Assembly: GCA_029959085.1 (NCBI GenBank)
Contig: JARWIR010000043.1
Coordinates: forward strand, 2,976,001 to 3,040,000
Origin: Nemophila menziesii
Lineage: Eukaryota > Streptophyta > Magnoliopsida > Boraginales > Hydrophyllaceae
Direction of reading: 5' to 3'
Length of the DNA: 64,000 nt
A model generated the notes under the pieces. It was given only the letters and a program-made list of their open reading frames with translations. It was not told the DNA's origin and did not search any database. How positions within the stretch are numbered: position 1 is the stretch's first letter; the number at the start of each line of letters is the position of its first letter. Shown here in pieces: positions 55,027 to 64,000 of the stretch. The position numbers were made by a program, and so were the translations under genes.

Positions 55027-58000
55027 CCATCATCCCATCATTTCAATTGCAACCATGGAAGTCTTTCATAAGGTCGTCCCTTAAAATGACAATGGATTTT
55101 GTGTTCTATTTTGTATTCTCGAAGAAGGTAATTATTCTAATTATCCAAATATTCTAAATTTTAGTGAAGACAAATGTTGTAGAAGTTTTTCCGCTCCAAC
55201 CATCTTTTGTTACTTCCTTAATAATGTGACGAATCGCCATCACACTTGATATTACATCATCCTAAACCTCGATGATACTGGGGCAAGAGAAGATGATATG
55301 TTCCACTATTTCGAGAGGATGTATGCATAAATAGTACCTAGGAATGACGTCACATTTCTTTTTGTAGATTGTAGCTCCGCATAAGGTAGCCTCCTTGTAG
55401 CATTTCTAGACGAATGCTCTGATTTTTGTTGGATTTCTCGCATCCCAAACCGTTTTTCAGATCTTAGAATCCCGAGTCGTATGTGACAAAGACGCTTTTG
55501 GCGATTTAACTGCGATTAAAGAGGTAATAGAATGGTAACCTATTCTAATGGTATAAGTTCCTTTGCTTGAAAGAGGCCAAATTGTCCTGTCATCTTCCTC
55601 TAGAACACGTAAAGGGATTCCACAAATATGCTCAATTTTCATATGATGAAAACAGTAGTAAATGAGTTTTGTGTTCCATTCCGAACCATTAGGAGAAAAG
55701 ATCCTGAACTTTCTAAATATTAACAATTCCTGGCCTTGTGATCGGATGTGAGCCGGTAGAAATTTGTCCTTCCATACATCATTACTTGATTTGTTACCAA
55801 CTTGCATATTACAATCCCATTTGAGAATATCTCTTCCATCCATTAGGAGTGAGCATGGTTCGGTTCGTCTCAATTTTTTACCAAAATCGAGACCGAATCT
55901 GAAGTCTTGATTTTTTTTTATTATTTTAAAATCAAAGCGGATGGTTCATTATTGGTTCGGTTACCCGTCTTCAGTTTGGTTTACTCGCTTTAAGGATGGA
56001 TTTTGGTTTTTGTGTGAGGTTTGTATATTTATCCACATTCGGTTTTTGGTTCGGGAATGGTTCACATTCGGTTCCTTAACCCAATAACTTTTGTCAATCA
56101 ATTTCTTGAAATACATTGTCCAGTTGTGGCTTATACTCTAATATAATTAGATTACCATTACATGCCTACAATGGACTATTAATATAATCAATTGAATTGA
56201 AATAGAGAGGAAGCATAATTATATCAAACTTAGGTTTTTAAAATTATGTTTAGGTTTCCCTCTAAACATTAAGAGCACAACAAAGCGTAAACGACGACAT
56301 TTTATATAAGAGTGTCAGTCCGGTTTTTGTTATGTCGGTTCGGTTTCGGATTAGTATGCCGAACTAGAATTTCTAGATTTTGATATATTGTAAACCGACC
56401 AATCAATTTTTGATTTTTGTTCTTTTGGTTCAGGTTGGTTTTCCGGTTTGGATTTGCTCAACCCTGCCAGCCATAATACTAGTCCAAGCCCACGACTTGA
56501 CATTTTTATACCAAAATGAATGATTTCAGAACTATATACATTTGAGGACTCTACTTACAAATAAACTTGTGTTTTTGAGTAAGCGCCAAACAATTGATGC
56601 TAAGGGTCCTAGGTTCAGTTTACCAAAAGTTGCCACTTTGTCCCATGCCTTCTAGTGAATTCTTTTCTTGTTTTTGGAGCTGCCAAAAGTTAAGAACCAT
56701 CTTAAACAATTCTTTGCAAAAACCCTTATAGAATTGAAAGATGGACATGTTGTAATCAGGAATTGACTGAAGAACGGATTCGATCAATACCTTTTTTCCT
56801 GCATCTAAGAGAAGTTTATATTTCCATAAAATTGTTTTAAAAAAAGATCATTCACCCATTATAGATTTGTGATCTTGGACTTGGTATAAGTAATTGAGAT
56901 GCTTATATATTTGCTGATTGAGTCTTCTTTCTTAATAGCCAGATAGTTGACAGTGTGGTCGATGGGTGTCGCTATGGTACCTTTGAAGAAACAAACACTT
57001 GAATTACTGAGGGTAGATCTTTGTCTAGATTCATTGCAATATTCTTTGCAATATTTTAAAAAGAAAAGAGAATCATCAACAAGAAGAAGATGGGATAAAG
57101 TAGACAATTTCAAGAGAGTTTGATTCCTATAATTTTTTCCTGATCTTGAAATTAATAAGACCCATAAACGCCTCAGTCAGGAAACAAAATAAAAAGGGGA
57201 AGAGGGGGTCCACCTGTCGAATGCCATTGACAAGAATGATATTTCCCACCACCTCTCCATTGTTTATAATATGGTATTTAGCCGTTGAGATACATTTCAT
57301 AATATTGCCAATCCATGTACATGGAAGCCCAACTTGCTCAAAACAAGCTCCAAAAAATCCCATATGACATGCTCATAAGCTTTAGCCATATTCAAATTTG
57401 TCCGCAACACAATGCTTGTTTATCTTTCTATTCTTACAAAAAAATAGATCTCGTGTGCCAAAATAAGAATCTTGAACTACTCTTCATTCAACAAAAGTTG
57501 ATTGAGCTGGTGAAACCAAATTTCCATATGGGTTTTAATCTTTCAGCCAGAACCAAAGATATGATCTTGTAGTCAAAGTTAGCACAAGGAATGGGTCTGA
57601 AATCACCCATGCGTACATGAGTGTCTCCCTGGGAAACTAAGGTTATAATCGTTTTTAAGCTTAACAACATCCAATCTATCTTCAAAGAAAGACGAAACCA
57701 TGTCATGGACATCGAATTTGATAATATCCCGATAAATCTGGTTGAAGATACCGGGAAGACCTTTAAGTCTCGGAGACTCTTGCCTCCCATTCGGAATACT
57801 GCACTTCTGACTTCTTCTAGGGTCGTCGACCGCATGAGATATAAAGTTATCTCATGAGTGATTTTACAAGGGATGTGGTCCGCAACATCTAAACCATAGG
57901 AACCTAGGTTACCCTTGTATATACTTTCATAATATGATATAAAGATATCCTTAATACCATTCGTGTCATCTTGCTAAACCTTATTGTCATCTTGAATAAA

Positions 58001-60455
58001 CGCGATCTTGTTGTGGTTTCTTCTTTTTGTGACCGAAGCTACTATTAAGCAGTGTTCCTATCACTATCCATCACCCACTTATCTTTAGACCAAGCTCGTC
58101 AGTAAGTTTTCTCCTATGACCAGATTTTTTGCAGCGACAGAGTGATAGATTCCAAACCTTCCACAAATTTCCCTTAAGATAAATCCACAAGTCCTTACAA
58201 GTAGATTCATCACCAAAAAAATATCCAATGAAAATCTTAATGGGACAAGAAAAAGAAGTCTTACAGTGAATGATGAGTGGAGAATTATCGGAACCCACTA
58301 CAAAGGAAACTGTAAAAAGAGCATTTGAGAGAAATTGATTTCAAAGAACTCGGCCAAGCCTCCGTTTAACATGGTTACCCGCATCTCTCTAATTGACATA
58401 CACCATTTCTTATTGTCCATTTGTTCTAGAGCAGGTGTGAAACTCTTTAGCAAATAACTGCCACGAGCATTACCTTTCATCTTCATATGATCAATCCATT
58501 ATTTCTCCATTACTGGTGTTGCAGACATGGTCAAAAAACTTGTTACCCATTCAAGGTCATGATTTTCTTTTTTGCTTCACGCTGCCCATTCACAAAAACC
58601 ACACATATTTCTCCAGGCTTAGAATATACATGCTGCTATCACTACTTTCAAACACTGATTCTTCACTTTGTTCGGAAAACTCCCCTCCAGCTTAATCAAC
58701 AACTTTTTATTTAATTTGCCCTGAGGAATTGCTATAGAGCTTAACTACACTCTTAGGTGAGGATTGAGACACCCACCCAGTCACACTATTTATTTTTCCA
58801 TAATCTGGGAACGCATCGTGTCTAGGAACTGAGGAAGAAATCTTACCAGTATAAGAGTTACTCCTAAATGGTACAACTTTTCTTCTGCGATTGTTTGGGA
58901 TCCACCAATTGGAACCTATTTCGAGTTGGTGTAGCTAGTCTCAGTATCAATTGTTTTCCCTTTTGCTTTTCCATAGTTGATCAAAGGTGGGCTGATAAGA
59001 ACACCATCAATGAAATTATCATTGTCTCCACTTCATATTGCTCCATTATTAATTGGTGGTGGACTCACCCTAGATCTCTCCACAAGTTGTTGCACACGTG
59101 CTCGTCTAGAACTATTGATATCCTTCAAATGTTTGTGGTGCACCTTTAGGTTAAAGGTCACCCCATTTCCTGGATTTGTATTCATACTTGCCTCCATGCC
59201 TGAACTCTTAGTTTCTATTGGTTTGAAACATTTTGCGAATCCCCATTTCAAAGCTTTGTCAAGAGTAACCACCTTGTAAACAGATGGAAGCGTTCCTTGA
59301 GTAATACTATCTCCTTATAAGTTTTGGATATTTATCCCTTTGTCATATGTGTTCCAATTGATTAAGTTCTCATCTGTAATACTAAATTTCATAAAGGTCA
59401 TGTTTTCAAGCTCACAAAATTCCACTTGATCATTGTTACCCACCTCATTCGTTGCCACCTCTTCATCATTTCAACTATAAACAACTTGATTCACTTCTTG
59501 TGCCTCAACCTTTATCAGTCTTGCCTCCTTTTCAAGCTCCTACAAGTCGCTTAACATCATTATTTCAACTTTATAGATAGTGTAATTAGTTGCAATAGTA
59601 CCATTGATGAACACCTTTATGTTCCACTTACAATACCTATTCAAGGCTTCAAGCCTATTAGGAAATGCAAGAGATGTCTCACATACTCCTTTGAAGTGTC
59701 CAAGAAGACCACATATGTATCACACTACTCCTATGTTATCATATTTGAAGGAGGCTTAGACAACACCTTCAGCTTGCTTGACAAATATTCCACATGCAAG
59801 AGGACTGTCGGTTCTGAAGTTGGCTATAAAATGCAGAATGTTCACCTCCCTTGACGTAGAGGAGCTGGGAAAATAAACTTTATGGAATCACCCAATAGCA
59901 ACAATGAGCTCATCAATAATTTCAATTGTCTTTTGAATAAACTCTAGGCCTTCAACTTGGACGCATGTGGTGGAATGAAACAAATATAGTTCATGAAATG
60001 GAACATCATCTCCCCAAATCTAAAGGATAACATGGTGACCCTGAAAATCCCATGCCTGTTGTACCATATGCTAGTGAAGTCTTTCTTGAATTCAAAGATG
60101 AGCCTAAAGTGTTTGGGACACACATTATAGATCATGGCGTTGGATACCCCCACCTTTATTGAACCTCTTTTCTGAACGTGTTGACGTCATACATCTTCTT
60201 GGTCGTAGCTAGAATCACAAACTCATCGCCAACAAAGGTGATGTCAAAAACTTTGACGCTGATATTAAGTATGTCTAAGTTACTGTTATTGATTGTCCTT
60301 TTAGCCAGGGGTAGAGAATGTAAATGAAGTGATGCCATGAGTGAAGCAAAGTTGCAGCTAACACACGAGAGTAAAAGAGAAAAATGAATATCTAAAAATA
60401 AAAGTGAATAGGGGAAATGAAGTGATGCTGGTATAGTGAAGGAAGACTCCAAGAA
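55027..60455 (-). pseudogene. near-full-length degenerate LINE
   Basis: Read from 60455 downwards. ORF1 starts at about 60340 (MASLHLHSLPLAKRTI) and has DUF4283-like sequence to about 59650 with a zinc-knuckle remnant (YICGLLGHFKGVCE near 59700). An ORF1/linker is at 59272-59033, and an endonuclease remnant at 58490-58070 (GSDNSPLIIHC). The reverse transcriptase spans 57835-56860 (FRPIPCANFDYKIISLVLAE, GIRQVDPLFPFLF and the catalytic VDDSLFF), then ILKWDCNMQVGNKSSNDVW at 55830, WPLSSKGTYTIRIGYHSI near 55540 and a zf-RVT end toward 55100. The canonical YADD/FADD site reads LVDD. Many stops and shifts. A hAT MITE splits it at 55844-56466. Confidence 0.87.
55844..56466. mobile_element. hAT-type MITE in the LINE, TSD CCATCCAT/CCAGCCAT
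   Basis: 623 bp, left end TAGGAGTGAGCATGG, right end TTTGCTCAACCCTG, 8-bp flanking repeat matching 7 of 8 (55836-55843 and 56467-56474). Subterminal GGTTCGGTT / AACCGACC motifs. The LINE block LVLW...GRDILKW spans the insertion point. Confidence 0.78.
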
Positions 60456-60459
60456 GTAG

Positions 60460-63115
60460 TTGTTATGATGGACTTTACAAAGGTTCCAGGTCCAGATAGA
60501 CTCAACGGTAAATTTTACCATAAAATTTTGGGATATCATTAAATGAGACGTTTTGCTTATGGTTCAATATTTATTTAAAAATACTATCTCTTTGGATACC
60601 TTATGAAACCTTGATTGCACTCATTTCGAAATGTGAGATTCAAGAAGGGGTTGGAGACTATCGCCTTATCTCTTGTGTTAATTTCAGATATAAAATTATT
60701 TCCAATTGTGCCTAATAGACTAAAAAGATATATAGACTTGTACGCAAGCAATTTTATTAAAGGGTGGGAGATACATGATGATATTATTATAGGGCAAGAA
60801 GTATCACATATTTTGAAAAAGAAGCAGAATAATCCACAACATTTGGCGGCTATCAAGTTAGACATGGCCAAAGCTTATGACCAAGTTCGATGTGATTGTC
60901 TTATTGAAATTTTAACACATTTGGGTTTTAAAGATACCTGGGTTAATTGGATTTATAATTGCATCTCGATTGTGTTATTTCAATGAAATCTTAATAGAGA
61001 GCGAATATTGAGGTTTGTATCCGAGCAGGAAGTACGCCAAGGGGATCCTCTATCTCATTTTCTTTTTTCTCTAACGACGGAGGCCCTTATAGGTCTTATT
61101 GACGAACGTGTTTCTAGAAATTGTGTCAAAGGCATTCGAATTACTCAAAATTGTCCAATTTTATTACATATTTTATTTGCAGATGATTCTCTATTTTTCC
61201 TTATTCTCAAGGGACGAGAGATTTATGAATTTTAAGAATGTGTAGACATTTATTGTGATGATTCTGGACAACATATTAATTTTCATGAATCTTCTATGTA
61301 TTTTAGTAAGGAAACACCTATTAATATAAAGACATAAACTACATGTCAGTTTGGAAATGCTTTTTTCTAAAAGCACTTAAAATATTTCTAGATCTTTAAA
61401 AGTGTATTAGACCATTAAAAACACTGTTGGGAGAAGCACTAGATATGTTCTTCTTAAAAAAACACCTAAAGTTTTTCTAGATTTTAAAAATATATTTAAT
61501 AACTTTTACAAATATTCTAATTCTATTCAAATAGCTCTTAACTCTAAAATAAGCACTTCCAAATGGGCATTTTACATATTTAGGAAAAGTAGGATTTGGG
61601 GATTTATCTTGGAATTCCCTTATGTCATAACAGATCATAAGTGGAAACATTAACTTGGATAGTGGACAAGGTTTTTTCCGAGGCTCAAGTCTGGAAGACT
61701 CAGCTGATGTCGTAAAGCGGTAAAAAAATCTTTATCAAAGTAGTTTTGCAGGCTATTCTGACTTATGTTATGTTCATTCCCAAAGAGTTTTTGTAAGAAG
61801 TTGGCAACTTTGGAGGCTAATTTATGGTGCTACTCAGCGGAGTGCGGTCAGATTCATTGGGTTGTTTAAGAGAATCTAGTCTTTGGTAAAATGATGAGAG
61901 GATTGGGAATACAACTCTACTGGTAAAGAAAACATGCGTATCTTGAGTAGTCCGGACTCGTTGGATGTCAGTTTATTAAAAGGTATTTACTTTCCTAAAT
62001 TTGAATTTATGGATGTAAAGTTTCGACATGGTAGATTGTGGTCTTGGGTTAGTATCTTGGAGGGTCCGGATTTTCTTGTCGAACAAAGCCAATTTTTAAC
62101 TGGTAATGGTGAGACCACAAAAATTCGAGAGCATAAGTGGTTGGATGTAGGCTGGCCTTTGGCTAAGCCCTTGCATTCTAATATGCAATACGTGTCTCAA
62201 CTTAATAGGGATATGGAAATGCATGGAATACCGAGTTGTTTCTTGTACTCGTGATTTATTGAATCTTACGGCTAGCAATCTTTAGCGAGACAGATTAGAT
62301 AAATTCATTTGGCCTCACTCTGAGACAAGTAAATATTTAATTAAAACTAGCTATCATGTCTTGACGAAACAAGTAATCGGTGAGACTCCTCAGACTTCAA
62401 CAACCAACTTGGATTGTAATATAGACTTATGGAAATTGATATGGAAATCTAATTTACCTACTAAAGTTCTTATTTTTCTTGCAAATGTTGTAAAAATTCC
62501 CTACCAACGACACAAAATTTGAAGAAGCAAAAATGTGTGAAAAAGGACATATGTTATTTTGGCCTAGAGAAAATTGAGTCAATCGTTCACATCTTATTCT
62601 TCTACCCTATTAGTTTGCAGATTTGGGCGATATCGACCCCTCAAATTCGGATTGATAAGAATATTATGGAAATCTTTGGAGATTGGATTTTCAATATTCT
62701 CAATATTGGAATGAATAAGTTATCAAGACATATGCTTTAGTGATAACTTGGAATATTTGAAAAACTAAGATGAAAGCTTACTAGGAGAAAGGAGACATTG
62801 TTGTGCGAGTGGTTATTTTATCAACATATAAATTGGTGAAGGAACTCTTTGAATCTGATTGGGTAGTTCTAGATCGAAGTAGGTTGCCGACTCCTGATCA
62901 TTCATCCCACAAGGAACCACTTCAAGAAGCTCCAGGGACTATTCTGTTTCTTTGTGATGCAACTTTTTCTACTAGGTGGGAGGCCATGGGAATTGTAATC
63001 ATTGAGATTCACAAGAATACATGGATATTACTTTCTCACTCACGGATATTTTTATACTTCAGCTACCGAAGAAGAAACTCATGTGGTGCTGGCAGTGACA
63101 GAACAATTTGAAAGA
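60460..63115 (+). pseudogene. second LINE, 5'-truncated, head to head with the first
   Basis: Plus-strand blocks: FTKVPGPDRLNGKFYHKI at 60475 (start of RT), LISDIKLFPIVPNRLKRYI, AAIKLDMAKAYDQVR (60845), EQEVRQGDPLSHFLFSL (61025), ILFADDSLFFL (61170; catalytic FADD kept), a TPINIKT piece, then after a MITE the YLGKVGFGDLSW region, LLKGIYFPKFEFMDV and LWSWVSILEGPDFLV (61975-62080), zf-RVT near 62390-62620, and the start of RNase H (ILFLCDATFSTRWEAMGI at 62940). It begins exactly in the RT and ends in RNase H. Frameshifts and stops throughout. Confidence 0.87.
61345..61580. mobile_element. MITE in the second LINE
   Basis: The left TCAGTTTGGAAATGCTTTTT and right AAATAAGCACTTCCAAATGG arms are inverted (TTTGGAARTGCTT). 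The LINE coding resumes at both sides (TPINIKT before, TYLGKVGFG after). Exact borders and duplication are uncertain (CTACAT and TTACAT flank it). Confidence 0.6.
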
Positions 63116-63132
63116 TACCGAGAAATATTGGC

Positions 63133-63477
63133 ATGTTTGGATTGAGGGAAACAGAAAGAAAAGAAAAGAATAGAAATGATTTTTTACTTTTTACATTGTT
63201 TGTATTAGAAAATTTTATGAAAGAAAAGAAAATGAATCATTCCTATGTTTATTTTTATTATCACTCCAAATTGAGAGATTTTTTTTATTAATGATTATAG
63301 GCTAAAATTAACTTTTTTTTCCTTTCCTTTTGTATTTTTTCAATACAAACAGATTATGAAATCTTCTTTTATAAAAATTTCTAATCTAAACAAAAAATTC
63401 TTTTTCTTTATTTTCTTTTATAATTTATCTTTTTTTTTTTTTTTGCTATTTTTTCCTTCCTAAATACAAACAGACCC
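63133..63477. mobile_element. Tourist-like MITE
   Basis: The left GGCATGTTTGGATTGAGGG and right CCTTCCTAAATACAAACAGACCC mirror the ends of the element at 40555-40922, with the same AAAGAAAAGAAAAGAA-rich arms. The flanking TAA/TTA duplication is not perfect here. Confidence 0.65.
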
Positions 63478-63502
63478 TTAGATAACCTTGAAATTATACA
63501 AC

Positions 63503-63645
63503 CAGTTGGGTTAGCTCAACTCCCTAACGGGTGTAAAGTAAGAGGTACAACGCTCGAACCCCTCCCTGAACATGAACAATTTAGTTCTGATTTTCGCATG
63601 TATATCTCCGTGGGATTAGTCGGATGCTGACACCGTAACAACAAA
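63503..63645 (+). mobile_element. SINE with internal deletion
   Basis: Head CAGTTGGGTTAGCTCAACT jumps directly to CCCTAACGGGTGTAAAGTAA, skipping about 70 bases that the copy at 63838 has. It then continues with AGAGGTACAACGCTCGAAC and GTGGGATTAGTCGGATGC. Confidence 0.75.
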
Positions 63646-63837
63646 AGCGCTCCTCTTTTTAAGATTTTTTTTTGGACGCCTCTTTTTACGATTTGGGATC
63701 AGTTGATTATATGACAAGTTCTTCACTAGTTTAGTCTATCCCAAAAAGAAAAAAAAAATTACCAAATGCAAGCACAAAATATCATTTTGCATAGTTACAT
63801 AAGTAAACACTACATGTGCAAGGCCTGAAACCTAAAA

Positions 63838-64000
63838 CCAGTTGGGTTAGCTTAACTGGTCAGAGCCTTGCTATTTCTTCAGCATTTAAAGGGGAGGTCT
63901 AAGGTTCGAATCTCCTCCCTAACGGGTGTAAAGTGAGAGGTACAAGGCTCGAACTCCTCCCTGAACATGGGTCACCTAGTTCTGATTTACCATGAGAATA
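63838..64000 (+). mobile_element. SINE, 5' part (cut by window end)
   Basis: The best-preserved head: CCAGTTGGGTTAGCTTAACT with A box TTAGCTTAACTGG, GTCAGAGCCTTGC, B box GGTTCGAATC, then CTAACGGGTGTAAAGTGAGA. It runs off the window after CATGAGAATA, in step with the copy at 31834. Confidence 0.85.

Overview
This is nuclear DNA of a flowering plant, most likely a eudicot. The genes have many short AT-rich GT-AG introns, the recognisable proteins are closest to dicot ones, and about two thirds of the window is plant-type repeats (Ty3/gypsy, Ty1/copia, LINE, tRNA-derived SINE, hAT and Tourist-like MITEs, long CT/GA/AT microsatellites). Most open frames in the repeats are decayed transposon pieces. 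No prokaryotic operons, CRISPR arrays or phage genes are present.

Five or six host protein genes are supported. They are ribosomal protein L22e (6451-7490, +, 2 exons), the MHX-type Mg2+/H+ exchanger (22494-24583, +, 7 exons), the short photolyase-like protein PHR2 (25279-27145, -, 4 exons), a PPM1/LCMT-family methyltransferase (34679-36254, +, 7 exons), a proline/glycine-rich protein ending in a CaaX-like box (36846-37554, -), and the cell-cycle kinase WEE1 (51787-54171, +, 10 exons). They do not form one pathway. MHX and PHR2 stand tail to tail, and to my knowledge they are also neighbours in Arabidopsis (At2g47600 and At2g47590), so this is probably an ancient gene pair kept inside a repeat-rich region.

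Layout: 0-5.5 kb holds an LTR end, a gypsy protease remnant, SINE and MITE copies, a LINE endonuclease piece and a decayed tRNA-Gly(UCC). 5.5-7.5 kb holds a hAT MITE and RPL22. 8-14 kb holds a decayed copia element on the minus strand, with tandem repeats. 13.9-17.2 kb holds a gypsy remnant split by a solo LTR, which itself carries a hAT MITE. 17.3-20.7 kb is a tandem array of 14 tRNA-Gln(UUG) copies; only the first and last are intact, and these two are identical. 22-27 kb holds MHX and PHR2. 27.4-29.1 kb is a LINE 3' half. 30-34.5 kb holds microsatellites, a SINE and unassigned DNA. 34.7-37.6 kb holds the methyltransferase and the proline-rich gene. 38-44.2 kb is a LINE with a tandemly repeated RNase H domain, broken by hAT and Tourist-like MITEs and a solo LTR. 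46-48.3 kb is a 2.2-kb hAT element. 49.3-50 kb is a copia gag piece. 51.5-54.2 kb is WEE1. 54.6-63.1 kb holds two LINE copies placed head to head with MITEs inside. 63.1-64 kb holds a MITE and two SINEs.

All exon boundaries were read by eye from reading frame, splice consensus and remembered family sequences; none is backed by transcripts.
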